A stretch of DNA of 64,000 bases from assembly GCF_932526225.1 (NCBI RefSeq), contig NC_064036.1, positions 7,199,519 through 7,263,518 on the forward strand, read 5' to 3'. Shown piece after piece: positions 47,825-61,190 of this stretch. The notes under the pieces were generated by a model. It saw only the letters and a program-made list of their open reading frames with translations. It had not been told where the DNA came from and searched no databases. Numbering within the stretch: position 1 is the first letter of the stretch; each line of letters opens with the position of its first letter. Source of the stretch: Nematostella vectensis. Lineage: Eukaryota; Cnidaria; Anthozoa; Actiniaria; Edwardsiidae. The position numbers and the translations under genes were made by a program.

Positions 47825-48422
47825 TCCAAACCGTGACACTTGGGCCTTATCTATAATAATAGAGCTCTTAGCCTTAGAAACTTTACTCTATCGATATGGT
47901 GGCCCCAGTCGAGAGTATCTGATAATACAACTTCCAAGTTTGGGTGGTGTTCAACAGTTTTAAGGGTATGGCCCATCAATCTGTAATCGGAATGAGCAGA
48001 TTTAGTTTTATGTGTTATTTTCATGATATTTGCGTTCATTCAATTTGTTTTGACACAAGTTGTCGAAAATTTCGCATTTATTTGATAAGCGTACATTTAA
48101 TAGACGTTAAATATGACCAACGTTAATTTCCCAAAATAAGGTATGCCTTTCTCACCATATAAGGCTTTTCCAGCCTAATATGGCATATTACCTACGCCCC
48201 CCTGAACGCCCACAAGGGCCGCCTGGTAGAAATCAACTTTATCTCAGCCACTTTAGCGACGGACATTACCGGAAAAATTTTAAAATCTGCTCTCTTATTT
48301 GAGCTGTTAAGCCTTGTATTTTTACGTTTGAGCTACTGTACGTGACTGTCTTTTAAATATAGTTTGTTATGTCTTTATTGTACAGCTGAGTTTCTAAACG
48401 CGATGTTTTCTGTTCAGGAGTC

Positions 48423-51400
48423 ATGGTCTTCAAAGTTCTTGTGACTCGACGTGTTCCAGATGAAGCCATTCAACTGTTAAAGGATGCCAAGTTAGTGCTC
48501 GCTTTATCTATACTACAGATATATTATCACTATAGACTATAGACTGGTTTACGTTTTGTCTTAAGGTGCACCCAACCGAATAAATGCATTGAGAAAAATT
48601 GAAAACACAAAGCATAAGCTACATATCTGTGTCTAAAAGCTATCGGTCATGTAAAAACTGCAGTCAAACTAGTCTTCCGGTCTAACTAAAGCAAAAGATA
48701 AATTAGCAAGAATTACAGAAAGTTAAAAGCAAAGTCGAGCAGAGCAACCCATGTTTTTAGTTATATCACGGTTATAATAGTCATTTAACACATATCCCCG
48801 TCGATTTGTATTGTTGCGTCTTCCCAATACAGGTAGACAGGTAGTTCACGGTGACAATAACCGGTCTTTTCTCGTCACTTACTGAGCTTTTTAATATTCT
48901 GCATTCAATTTTAAGACGCCTACATAACCCTGCATTACAGACTTGTTTACCAAGAGACGTAGCATTCCACGTCAGATTGGGGGGGCACAATACAGAAAAA
49001 TTTAGGAAATATTGGGTGGCACAGCCACGCCCCTACCGGTCATTTCCTTATAATTTTTGAAAATATTACCCTATTTGTTCTTTTTAATGCAGCTCCCACT
49101 CATCCTTCCAAGCCCCCTCTACCAAAGTATACTGCATGTCCAATTGAATTGTTGGTTTTTTGTCCTGTTTTCTTTGTGAATCCTAAACTAACTTGAAAAA
49201 CAGAAGAGAGTACCTGAAAGTCTCTACACATTTAGCTGTATTGAATGGGCACTTTTTTATGGGTAGGATAATATTTGATGTTGAAATTATGCCTCTCTTC
49301 CAGTTGTCAATTGGACTATTGGGAGTCAGATGAGCCAATCCCTAGAAATGAACTCCTAAACAGGGTCAAGGGAAAGCATGCAATTTTCTGCCTCCTTACT
49401 GAGAAGATTGATGCAGAAGTTTTAGATGCCTGTGGTATGTCATCATTATGCTACACACCAAATCTAAAGTCTAAGTCATGCATGCACTTCAGGCCCACAA
49501 CTAAAACTTGCTCAGGGACAGGAGAGGTGCAGAAATATATATCATCTGCTATACTGTATATCTACTATTTGGAACTTTTTTAATCAGAAATTGATCTTTT
49601 TGGAGATTATGAGGGGATGCTACCATTTCTAGCCCTCCCAGAGTAATTTCATTGGTAGGAAGCAATGATTTTAAGAAAGGAGGGGGCAGACTCATTGTTC
49701 TTACATTACGAGCGGGATGGCTGGGGCCACCTTTTCCACCCCCCGAGATCCACCAACGGTACTGTAGATACTTATAGTTTGGTTTCATTATAAAAAATTA
49801 GTGGCAAATATGATTATTTTCTCCCTCATATTGAGCCCTGTATAACCCCATCAGGTCCTCAGCTAAAAGTGGTGGCAACAATGTCAGTGGGATATGATCA
49901 TGTCAATACAAAGGAGATTGAAAAACGGTATAGTATACAGTCATATCTTGCATAATAGAGCCCCAAGGAATGCGATTTCATGTCTGTAGATTAAGTAAAA
50001 GAGTTGAATTATATTTATATATTATTAATAAAAAGCTTAAATTAGCTTAAATTTTTAATAAGGTGTTGATAATAGCTTAGGGATTATTAGGAAATAATTA
50101 GCTGTATAGCTTTTATCTTTTCATTAGCTTTTATATGATAATGGCCCATATATATGAAGGGCTATTATTTTTTCACACATTCTTTGTAATCCAGCCCTCC
50201 TTCATCATGATACATTTTTACTTATAAGCCTGTCCGTCAAATGTGATGGACCTCCACACCCCAGTGGTGGGTACTGGGATAAAAACAGAAGGGGTGATCA
50301 TCGGCAAAATCAAAATCAATAGCACTTTGGGTGTGGTCAACAGAAATTCTTATCTCTAAGAGATAGCATATTGGTTGCGGTAGAAGGAATTTTTAACCCT
50401 AAAAGATAGCAGAATCGTAAAAAACTGTTATCCCCCCCTAAGAAATAGCATTTGGTAAAATTTTATGCCCTAAGAGATAGCAGAATTTGAAAAAATCCTT
50501 CAACAACCCCTAAGGGAGAGTGGTTGGTTGAAATTTTATACCCTAAAAGATAGGACGATCACCCCCGGGGTTAACCCCAAGTGCAAAGTAACTTGAGGCA
50601 TTTTCCCCAATGGGTCAGAGGGTCAAGGTTGTATCTGCGAAGACCTTCAATGGTCTGAACATACTGGAAACATAACATCTAAGACAGCAAAGTGGCTCTA
50701 CCTCCGCAGGCAGCTTAAGCCTGCAGGCATCGATAGTATTAACCTAGTCCACTTTTGTTTTATAAGATCAGTCTTGAAATACGCATGTCAGACCTTCAAC
50801 ATTAGTTTGCCTACGTACTTGTCAAATCAGATTGAACACATTCAGCGCTGCAGGTTGTATATCTTTATATCTTATATCTATCTATATATTTCTGGATGTT
50901 AAATACAGCAATGCTCTAAAACTGGCCAAACTTCCTATGCTTTATGCCAGGCAGGAAGCCCTCTACAGCGCTTTTTTCAATAATATTAACTGAGACCCCA
51001 CTCACAAGCTTGCAAGTCTGTTGTCACCTTAAGCGCACTGCATCTATTCCGTCAGAAAGAAGAGGGAGTTCAATCTGCCTGTCTGTAAAACAGACCGGTA
51101 CAAGAAGAGCTTTATTATGAGCCACTCTATATTAACATATATACATATACAGTCGCTGCATTTTAATATGTACATACAGTACAATTAGTCATATTTCTTT
51201 TGTAATTTTAGGTTTTCTCTTGTCATTTTTATTATTATGGCTTTTATTATTAATATTGTCACATAATTCGGTCGTGACGCTGCTATTTATTCTTATTAAA
51301 CGATTTATCTATCCACCCCCAGGGATGGGTATTTATTTGAGTATCAATCTCAAGTAAGTATATCCAAAGAGAAACCTTGTGCAAAATGCAACACAATTAA

Positions 51401-54400
51401 AATTTCATTTTGTAATTGAATAATCTATTTTTTATTTTAGAGGATTGCAACTTGGTTTCACTCCAGGGGTGTTGACAGATGCAACTGTAAGACATTGTCT
51501 ATAATTTTTCAATTTAGTATTATTCATATTCTATCACTAGCTTATTAAAAGTGGTGTTTTTTTTTGTATTCTAGGCAACCCTAAATGTTGCTCTTCTATT
51601 GGCAGTCTCAAGGCTGCAGAAGCAAAAAAGTGAAAAAAAACCGTTTTATCCTTTCTATAGGTTTTCCCTTATGGCTATATACAGTATAAGAGAAAAAAGA
51701 AATGTGGATAAAAAGATATTAACTCCTTGTAAGCTCCCTATTACAAATCCTTGTTTAGCTCCCCATCTACTACTGTAGATATTAACTCCTTGTTAAGCTC
51801 CCTATTAGAGCTCCTTGTTTAGCTCTCCCCATTCTACTACTGTGTGTGCTTCCTCTTAAGTTAACATGGCCGTCTATATTTGACCCCATCCCCCTCAGTA
51901 GGGGGTCTTGGGGGAGGGCTTTAAGGGGATTAAACCCTCTTTTGGGCTGCCAAAGGAAAGTGCAAAAAACATTATCCCCTCCCCCTCCCTTTGTAACTGA
52001 GGCAAATTCTCCCTTCAGCAGAAAACAAGATCTCCCCATGTCCCCCTTCCCCATTTGTTAGGTCATCTGTGTAGTATCACTGTGTTTGCGTAAGGCTCAA
52101 AGCTAGTAATCGCAAATGGTTGATTTACAACTAGATTTTTCATAATCTAATTTTGCCACTAGCAACTGACAAGGCATATGCCATATCAATTATGAAGCTG
52201 GTTTAAACAGGGCTTTGAGCCCTGTTGTTATTTGGTAACTACGTTAAAACTGTTTTTTTTCTATGCAACAGTGGTGGTTGGGGTACTTGGAAGCCAATGT
52301 GGATGACTGGGGCTACCCTGAAAGGCAGTACTGTCGGTGTTGTTGGTTTTGGGAGAATCGGTGAGAATATAGTACCCTCAGAATTGTGCTAAAGGATTAT
52401 GGAAGGGGCTGGCATGCTTTTAATATAACTTCTCCCCTGCATTCAGGGGTTTAGGAATTTGGGCTTACTTTTGTGGATATGTTTGTTTGCAGGAATAGCA
52501 GTGTGTGAACGTTTAGCTCCATTCGGCGTCTGCAAGTTCCTGTATAATGATATAGCACCAAGGGAAGATGGTATAAGCTACTTAATGACAAATGACAAAC
52601 CATTTTCAAGTGTTCACAGGGTCGAATTTGTTTGTGAAATAAATTGGCAAAAAATGTTCTTGTCTGTCATACTATATAATATTTCTTTGTAACCAAATTC
52701 ATTGTTCCACAACCTCGACAAATCCAACAAAATCCTTGTCAATCAACTGTCTAAACCAATTGAAGGCTTTTATGTTTTCACTGTCGCTTTGTAAACCATT
52801 TGACTGCACAAAGCAAGAAAAGTTATTGGTAACGGTGGTATGATTAACTATATACGGTATACCCAGACTAGAACTCAGCGATCGCAAAAAAAAACGAATT
52901 GGGCTATAACTGATATTTCTCTGTTGATTTTGGTGACTTATCAGATTATTCCGTGTTCAAAGATGAGCTTAGAAATTCTGGTGAATTTAATTCCCCTACC
53001 TTTACATTTGTTGTCTTTATCATCTATTCACCATCACTCCTTTGCTATTTGTTCTAGTTTCAAAACATCTGGATGCAAAATTTGGTGAGTCAACTTTTCA
53101 TGCTTACAATGCCATGTATTTTAATGTGTAATAATGTTCAATACTGATATTTTCTTCAGTTGACAAGGACACGCTTTATGCAGAGTCGGACTTCATCATT
53201 GCCTGCACAGTTCTGAATGAGGAAACAAAAGGTACACAAAGAAATTTGTAACATTTGATTTTGTACGATACGATGTCCGTTGTCTTGGGGCTGGTAGATC
53301 ACATTATGTGGTTTTGCTTTTATAGGAATGTTTAACAAGCAAGTGTTCTCTAAGATGAAGAAAAATGCGATTTTTGTCAATGCAAGCAGGTGGGTGTCTC
53401 TAGAAAAGGTTTTTCATACTACTGTTTGTCCAGATTTACAAATGCAGAAAGAAAAGATACTGCGTATGTTGTGTTTGGTGATGCTGAGAGATGTCATGAG
53501 ATGATTTACATTTGCGCATTTGCAGAAAAAAATTATAGAATTCTACTAAACATATATTGTAATCTTTCCAGAGGTGGTGTTGTTAACCAAGAAGATCTCT
53601 ATGAAGCATTGAAAAATGGCGAAATTAGGGTAGGTTACGCCCCTATCTAACAAAAAAAATCATCTATTTAACACCCCCCTCCCCCCCTCCAAGCTAAAAA
53701 ACAAACGATATAGGAATTCCAATAATATAAATCATCAGGGGTGGGTAAAATATAAAAGATATACCAAACATCAAAACGGCGATGGATAGCCACCCAAATC
53801 CAGGCCCTACCCCCGAATTCCACCCTCGGGGAGCTATGCCTACGTGCCCTTACACAGCAAAACCTGTTTTCGCACCTGAGTCGGAATATTCGCCATTTAA
53901 GAAGGTCACTGTATCATTATCGATCTTCGTCTATTGTAGGGTGCTGGTCTTGATGTAACTGTACCGGAGCCGATCCCTCTCGATCATCCACTGCTGACTC
54001 TTAAGAACTGTGGTGAGTTTTGGAGGCCGCACCTTGTAAGGAGATAATCCGTCTAAGTAATCGGTTATGGTCGCTAATCGGTCCTGGACGGTTATTGGTC
54101 CTTGTAGGTAATCGGTATTGATCGGTAATCGGATCTGGTCGGAAATCGGCCCCGGTCAGTAATCGGTCCCGGTAGGTAATCTTTCCTAGTCGGTAATCAG
54201 GCCTAGTCGGAAATCGGTCCTGGCCGGTAACCGGTCGTCCATGATAGGACCTTTCAGTCGTCTTTAGCTTATTTAGGGAAGTTACTGTCATATTTTTTAT
54301 TGGATTTGGAAAAGGAGTTTAAAACTTTTTTTAGATAGCTATTTTGAAACTCAATGATATAATAATTTATCTTCCAATGTTAAATGAAAACAGTAGTAAA

Positions 54401-54563
54401 AGTGTGTCTGGCCACGGCTCTCTAACGCATGTGTTTTTCAGTTGTTCTCCCTCATATCGGTAGCGCGGAGGATGCCACCCGCACGGAAATGGCCACCCTG
54501 ACTTCGCGTAACATTTTGGCGGGGCTCAAGGGTGACAAACTCCCTGCTGCGGCAAAGTTATAG
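48423..54563 (+). CDS. GRHPR: glyoxylate reductase/hydroxypyruvate reductase, 13 exons
   Basis: Exons: 48423-48490, 49304-49434, 49855-49927, 51441-51486, 51575-51660 (donor uncertain), 52272-52360, 52493-52570, 53058-53084, 53160-53231, 53326-53389, 53572-53629, 53940-54012, 54442-54563. Joined, they encode 328 residues, the same length as human GRHPR. The enzyme reduces glyoxylate and hydroxypyruvate with NADPH. Landmarks: [15 protein letters not shown] start, [34 protein letters not shown] (about 160-165, dinucleotide-binding loop), NASRGG (catalytic Arg, about 245), VTVPEP (catalytic Glu, about 274), LPHIGSA (catalytic His, about 293). All junctions are GT-AG with matching phases except exon 5, where the obvious donor breaks frame and a weaker GTTTTC donor restores it. 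A polyadenylation signal AATAAA lies at about 54740. Intron 3 carries LINE debris. Confidence 0.95.
50250..50590. mobile_element. decayed MITE-like repeat in GRHPR intron 3
   Basis: Bounded by GGGGTGATCATCGG near the left and CGATCACCCCCGGGG at the right, with internal repeated CCCTAAGAGATAGCA words. Inverted ends and internal repetition suggest a non-autonomous element. Confidence 0.5.
50625..51130 (+). pseudogene. LINE reverse transcriptase C-terminal fragment
   Basis: Reads [78 protein letters not shown]. This is the conserved region after the polymerase domain in CR1/Jockey-type LINEs (compare YCVSVWGSTYPSNLNRI in the LINE at 34 kb). Several stops and frameshifts; a dead fragment in GRHPR intron 3. 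Confidence 0.75.
54040..54245. repeat. degenerate about 20-bp tandem repeat in GRHPR intron 12
   Basis: About ten imperfect units of GGTAATCGGTCCTGGTC. Confidence 0.8.
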
Positions 54564-54745
54564 ACTGCTTCGCACCAAACCAGGGAGAGCTGGGGACAGC
54601 CATTCGGTCCTTCCATAGCACAAGAGCCTCCTTCACTGCCCCTCGCCAAACCCAAGTTTTCCTCACCACCCATCTATTTGGCCATTATAAATATACAAGT
54701 ATCATTGTTATTTATTGTAAAGCAAATTGACGTTTGTGAAATAAA

Positions 54746-56522
54746 TGTGGTGGCTGTTTAAATTTGTTGTCGCATTGATTGTTCATACGTTGTGGATGGA
54801 TCGTACGGTTGCTATATTAAGCGATATCAAACCTAGTTCAAATGTGTTAAAGTTTGTATTTGCTATAACAAAACAGAGGAAAGAGCAAGGTTCGTTTTGT
54901 GTACTCGTATTTTACGAATTTAAGACAAAACTCGTATGAAAAACACACGGTGATTATAAGCATAGAAGCACATACATTGTTAGCTAAATAAATCCCATAA
55001 CAGACAGGTTGTGTTGACTAGAAACTGCTACGCTTCTACAAGGGGTTATAATAATGCTTTTGACGGGAGCGCGCTCTTTTCAATGTTAAAAAAAAAACGC
55101 GATTATTGCAAGCGTCGATTCATACCTCATTTATACTCACCTTAGGAAGAGATTAGCGGTCGTAATAAGAAATAATGAACATGCATTCTTTTTTTTATGA
55201 GAATTTTTTTTACAATATTCTCCAACCTGAAATTTATCCAGATTCTAAGAACATGCCGAGGCTCAGATAGCAGCAAAATATTATTTTGTTAGTGTTATTC
55301 GTTCTAAAATGCAGAATAATATAATTGTGAGATATTGTGTTCATAATAAAACAATTGGGCGTTCTTATAAAAAATTCACATTAAGAAAGGGTTAGTCGTC
55401 AGTCGTTTCCGTACGCCCCTTAGCTCTAAGGCGCCACCGACTAATAATTATTGATTAGTAATCCTACGATTGCATTATTGCTACGGAGCAGGTACAATAC
55501 TTTAGGAAATGAGAAACTAATTATCAAATAAAGATAATAATCTATTTTGACAAATGGGATTTTAAAATGTTTTTTTTAAAATCCCATTAAAAGTGACTAC
55601 AAATTCAATGCACTTTCACTCCTTTTTTGCTGTAACAGCATTGTGACCGCGTGAGTTTTATTCTAATATCCATTTAATCAAAATAAGCGCTTAAGTCCAA
55701 ATTTGCTCTTTAAACTAGCAATACGCACACAATGTTGTCCTCGCGATATTGAGATTTTATCTATCCAACAATACAGAAAAAATCAGACCGATAAAATTGT
55801 GGGCGACGCGTACCTGTATTTAGAACGATTCATGGTGAGCAGTTAACCCGTGAAATACATTTGAATATCTTTAAAGCCATAACACCCAATGCCAGTCTTT
55901 GAAAGAAGGCCCTCTTTAAAAGAAGGGATAATCTTTGACAGATCCATTGATGGAATATTAGGTTTTTGATTTGACAACAAACATAATGTTAAGTATAATA
56001 ATTTTTGATAAGGATCAAACACGATCAAACACTGGATGTAAAAGTTTTAGAATAGAAACACGAAAGACAATATCAAAGTTATTAGAGAATTATAGAAACA
56101 TTTATAAAGGTACTGGAATCGATTTAGACAATTTATTTAAGCAAATACGTTCTCGCCTGTGTTCTTTTTCGCTCTTTGAGTGTTGGCGCACCTTTCACGC
56201 ACTTGTCTTGTATAAAAGCGACAAAGACCCATAAACAAACAAAGAAACACTGCAAATACAAAATCACAATAAACGAAACCGCATTAATTATACCTTCGTG
56301 GGTAGAGTCAACAGGGGTGGCGAACTGTGAACCTTGAGGTTATAGAAAATTAAAGAGATGTAAAACCTTGCAAGCTGTGCGAAGTCAAAACACTGATTAC
56401 CTCTAGTAACGTAAGGGAAAACTACTTAGTGTGGCATGGTCTTTGTCTAGCAAAGAAGGGGTCTTACTGGCTGGCTTTATGGAGATAGCTCAAGCAACGG
56501 TGCCGGTAGAAGAGCGCTAAGT
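54746..56522. other. intergenic stretch
   Basis: No gene. Contains a repeat copy (55245-55355) and a perfect 15-bp hairpin (55553-55567 with 55574-55588). Confidence 0.5.
55245..55355 (+). repeat. dispersed repeat related to 44845-44955 in opposite orientation
   Basis: AAGAACATGCCGAGGCTCAGATAGCAG...GTTCTAAAATGCAGAAT matches the complement of 44845-44955 (AGAACATGCAGAGGCTGAGATAGCAGG...TTCTAAAATGCAGAAT). Both copies are flanked by GTTCTTATAAAAA-like sequence. Confidence 0.75.
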
Positions 56523-58802
56523 ATGAACGTTACATTTGCTTCTAATGCTTCAGCATCACTCTGCGAAGATGTGGTATATTTCGCAGCAATGGCGGCTGTT
56601 CATTCCGTGACTTTCGCCATAAACTTTGTTACAGCGCTGGCAATATGGCGATTACCGGATTTAGAAGAAAACAGATATCATCTTGTAGTGCGAACCTTAA
56701 TCCTTAGCGACTGTTTCATCCCGCTGTCTGGCCTGCCGATGTCTGTCGCTTCGTTTCTGAATTGTGGTTGGGTCGGTGGCCAGGTTTCCTGCACTTTATC
56801 TGCGTTCTTTTCAACCGCTTTTTTAAGCTGGTCAGCTCTTATTGTTGTGATAATGTGCGCGTTAAGATTCCTGGCTGTCACCAAGCCGTTGTTCTATCGT
56901 AACCAAGTGACTTATACGCGTGTCCGTATGATACTATTCATCGCTCTTGTCTGGGGGTGTTCACATTTGGTGCTACCTATCGTTGGCTTGGGCAAGTTTC
57001 GTCTTCACGCGCGCGGTCTATACTGCGCCTTAGACATTACTCCCTCGAAACCTCACGATAGGACTCTTGTTTACATGACCATAGTAGAAGGGTGCTTGGT
57101 CGTTGTAGCGTTGGTGTATTTTAGCGCGGGGATTGTGCTGACTGTGAAGAAGAAAAGAAGAGTCAGTAGCACTTTGTCGCTACAGCAGCAAAGAGGCGCT
57201 GGGATAGAGAAAATTATGCGGCAACATGGCGGCTTTGCTGCCATGACATCGACTATCGTCGTATTGTACTGGTTCTGCTTTGTACCCTTCCTGGTGAGTA
57301 ATGCGAAAAACTACTACATTCTTGGAAATTATATCGTTTTCCTGGAAGAGCAATTTAATTCTGCCTTCATGGCCGGTAGGGGGGAGGGTCCCAGCACGTT
57401 TCACGAAAAATATCAAACCATGCTTCACGATAAACTGATAAACTGACGACAAGGATCAATCTTTACTCGGAGATCACGATTCGCGATTTTAGAGCATACA
57501 GGCATAGATCACGATTCACGCTGATCAAAGATCGAGGTAGCAATTTTTTTTTTAGTTTGTCCCTTTCACGTTTAACCATAAAGGCCGTTCAAGGATCACA
57601 AAATAACCCTTACCGCCCTTGTGCCTTGAAAGGCCCAACAAGATTTGTATGCGTTTGATTTTATTTGTACAGAGAACGGAAGAGAGTAAGTAAACTTTGA
57701 AATTCGTGCCAGCAATTAACAATTTTCTAACAAGCACTAATTATTTGGAAAAGAATGATTGAGATAAAAGCAAAGGCTACGACTATGAAAAACGCGCGCC
57801 CTTATTAAGATATAAGAATAACATTGACTTAATATGTTACCATTTTGCAAGCACATTTACATTTTCACATCAACATTTTCTTATATATGTAATACATTTG
57901 TTTTATTTATTATATTTCTGCCATGATTTATTATATTTCTGCAATGATTACTACAACAGAAGCAATAAATCCCACGGAAGGCTAGATTCTCTCTAGATTC
58001 TTTTAAATTTTATTTCCGTCAACCATAAAAAAATTTGGCTGTAGCTAACCTATTGAATTTTCAATAGCAAAGTTCAATAGTAAATAAGCATGAGACCTAG
58101 TGTCTTATATATAGCATATTTCTGGGACGTGCCGCCGGGTAGTGGACGGTTTTTTGTAAACATGGGTATATATATAAAGCTATTTATCCTATAAATATTT
58201 CAAGCCTCTATCCTGAAGAGGGTTCCAATTTTATTGTTCTAAAATAATTGTCAAGTAGAATGCTTCAAGACTTTTATTGCGTATCTTCTGATGTTCGAGG
58301 AGTATTCTGGATTCTTGCGTTTGTTTTATCCTAGAATATTTTGTCCTAAACAGGCTCAGGGTTACAAACCCGTGGCGGCACCCTATCCAAACAGGAGCTG
58401 GATCATCGCTCTAACAAGTGCCGCACTAGCACTTGCAACCGCAACACACTCGAGAGAGCTGGTACGCGAAGTTTTATAACCAGTGTATTTTGTTCTGTTT
58501 GTTTCCAGTCGTATCGCATTTGGCTGGTGTACTGGGGCGAGTCGCGGCTGAACGAAGACGTCTATTACGTAACCGAGCTTATTGCGCATGTCAACCCTTT
58601 GCTAAATCCGCTGGTGTTTGTTGCGTGCAGTCGCCAGTACCGCAGCTGTATCAACAAGTTGTTTATTCGCGTGTGCGTTCATAAGTGCACTTTGTTGATG
58701 CCACAGGCTATTACAGGTAAGCGAGGAAATCCCCAAGCAGCGGAAGCGTTGGCTTTTATACTGCCTCAAACTGCAAACTTATATTGCCTCCAAAAGTTAT
58801 AA
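56523..58802 (+). CDS. class A (rhodopsin-like) G-protein-coupled receptor, two exons
   Basis: Exon 1 (56523-57293) ends on a whole codon at CTG|GTGAGT. Exon 2 (58509-58802) starts after TTTCCAG in the same phase, for about 354 residues. Seven membrane segments: about 18-42, 55-77, 88-112, 138-157, 183-206, 238-257, and 7 in exon 2. Two N-terminal glycosylation sites (NVT, NAS), N34 of helix 1, D63 of helix 2, disulfide cysteines C90 and C168, W144 of helix 4, a WFCFVPF form of the helix-6 WxP motif, and NPLLNPLVF for NPxxY. Oddity: the E/DRY site reads LRF (114-116), so the acidic residue is missing. A short prostanoid-like or orphan cnidarian receptor is a guess; the ligand is unknown. A GTAAGC donor at 58717 could add a different tail. 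Confidence 0.85.
57294..58508 (+). other. intron of the receptor gene
   Basis: GTGAGT...TTTCCAG. AT-rich, with no repeat family identified beyond a short duplicated ATTTATTATATTTCTGC word near 57910-57950. Confidence 0.75.
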
Positions 58803-59070
58803 AAAAACACACTATTGCTTGCCCTTGTAGCGGATCGCAGGGGGTGGGGGGGGGGGTGCAGGAGGGCCAGACCCACCCCTCCTGGTGTGGACTTTTTTTA
58901 AGAATCGTATGAAAGCTAAATATAATAAGTGATTAATAAGTGATAATTAACCACTTCCTTCCGAACTAAAACACTCATATTAGGCCACACACTTTAAACA
59001 ATATAAAAACATTTTTCGTTTCTGGTTGTGTGCTGGTCGCGATCCTTCCTCAAGAGCATACGGGCGGGTG

Positions 59071-59282
<212 letters not shown>

Positions 59283-59561
59283 ACTTAAGATTAGGCTTTT
59301 CGTGTGAATAAAAATGATTCATCCCATCAAAGTCACAATTGCGACACTTTTTACTGCACTGAAAGGGTTTCCTGAACATAACTCTCGATGTATGGCGTGA
59401 TTGGATGTATATCTTTTGCCATTTCTTGTTAGAGAAGAGCGCAAAACTCAAAACTCACATGATTCTACAGGTTTCACAGAGTAATAATAACAAGTTGCAT
59501 GCTGCACAAATTATGGACTGCGGCAGCCACCAGAACGACAATATTTTGCCTTCATATTTTT

Positions 59562-59748
59562 CAGCGCGTACCCAGGATTGGCTAAGGGGGAGAGGGGGGG
59601 GGGGGGGTGGGGGAAGGGTGCGCCGTCATAGGTAACACATGGAAATACCTAGCGTTTGAAGATTCCTTAATAAGAAGAGACCCACTTTTTGGCCGCCAAG
59701 TGGGGGTGCGCGCACCCTGCGCACCCCCCTCTCCTGTGTACGCGCCTG
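59562..59748. mobile_element. MITE, CAGGCGCGTAC family, copy 4
   Basis: 187 bases, from CAGCGCGTACCCAGG to TGTGTACGCGCCTG, with TTTTT on each side (59557-59561 and 59749-59753), consistent with a 5-bp target duplication. The interior shares TCATAGGT and GATTCCTTAATAAGAA with copy 1 and TTTTTGGCCGCCAAG with copy 2. Confidence 0.88.
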
Positions 59749-59753
59749 TTTTT

Positions 59754-60943
59754 ATCGTGATTCGATCCCCCATTTTCTGCTCCCTATGTCTTCTGTGGAA
59801 GATTGTTATTCTAAATGACTTGTCTCTAGAAAGCGATGGCTTTTACTTGGCCAGATATTGGACTGGAGATAATACAAGGCACTGCTTGTGGTGCTTGCTC
59901 TCTCAATCCTGCTCAGCACCATGAAACGAGTCATCAAATTTACTAATAGCAATTTCTTCGTCTTATAGAAACCTACGGGGACATGGGTGGTGGAATTGAG
60001 ATGCGTAAAATGTCTGCCTTGTCGACTAAAACAGACATTGTTATGATATAAGGACATTCCAGAAGGCGCTTGGAAAACATATGGTAAATCAAGTCATAGA
60101 ATACTTGTAAGAATGGAGAGGTCCTTACAAAGTCGGGATGAACTGTGATCGTTGTGTTGGATCGTTCAAGGAAAACTACGAAACGCTTACATTAGTCGCT
60201 CTTTTCACTTTGTACAGATATTCTGTGCACAAAAGATTTGTCGATAAGGTAGTTATACAAAGGAATTTTTGTGTTTTCTCAAAAAAATATGTTCCGGTTA
60301 ACTAGATCTAATCTTGTGTATTTCCGCCCTGTCTCACTGAAAATGTTTAATATTTTCTTTATGCCGCGCGTGTGGTTTGTAGGCTGCTCGTGAGCTTAAT
60401 TCTAGAGAAAACATATTCCCGGAGTACCCCCAAAGAGTTTTGTATTACCTGGGTATAATACGGCATTGCTTGAGCTAATGAGGAAATCCTTTACCAAGAG
60501 AACTGAGTGGCATTTTATTCCGGAAGGAAGGAATTTGTTTGATCTATTACAAACATCAAATTTATAACCAATAGGGTGATTGATAAAACATGAAAAACAA
60601 CGCCTCTAGATGCACTTTTTAATCTAAAAGACTGTGTAAGGTAACTTTGATCAATTAGGTAAATTCTACCGGCATAGCATTCATCAGCCTTCTATGTAAT
60701 GCGTGTTAAACGGCTGCGAAGCGTGTTAAACCTGTGAAGCACTGCCTTGGCTATGCGGTCAAAGCAGAAATGCGCGTACTCACCAAAAAATCCCTTTCCA
60801 ATGTATCAACTAAGCTTTTGATCAAAGAAAACCAAAGGTCTATGCATAACTAGGATAATGTACCCTCGCCAGCTAAGTGCAAGTATTGGAATGTATAGGA
60901 ATACATTGCTCCGCCCTCTTCAGCTTACCCCCTCCTCCTATTT
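59754..60943. other. gene-free stretch
   Basis: No supportable exon on either strand. Confidence 0.45.
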
Positions 60944-61190
60944 CTAGCCTGCGTGACAAAACAAGCGTTCCTGTGAGTTTTGATGGAAATGAAATCCAGA
61001 AACCGACGAGAAGTTCAGAACCCAGACGAATGGAGAAAAGCTAGAATTTGAATGCGTGAAAAATGGGTTAGCACAAAAAAAGGCGTTCTTTATTCCCATC
61101 GCCCTTATTTTTCGCGTGGTCAGATCTCGCTTTTCTCCAATCCTCTGGATTTCTTTACCCTCAGAACACACGGAAACGCTTGCTGCGCAT
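60944..61190. mobile_element. probable MITE with CAAGCGTT(T)CC termini
   Basis: CTAGCCTGCGTGACAAAACA then AGCGTTCCTGTG on the left is complementary, with gaps, to CACACGGAAACGCTTGCTGC on the right. No coding capacity; the minus-strand open frame here is an artefact. Confidence 0.5.

Noticed and set aside
60944-61171. Minus-strand 75-codon ORF
   Set aside because: It lies within a sequence bounded by inverted repeats and shows no domain; treated as part of a MITE.
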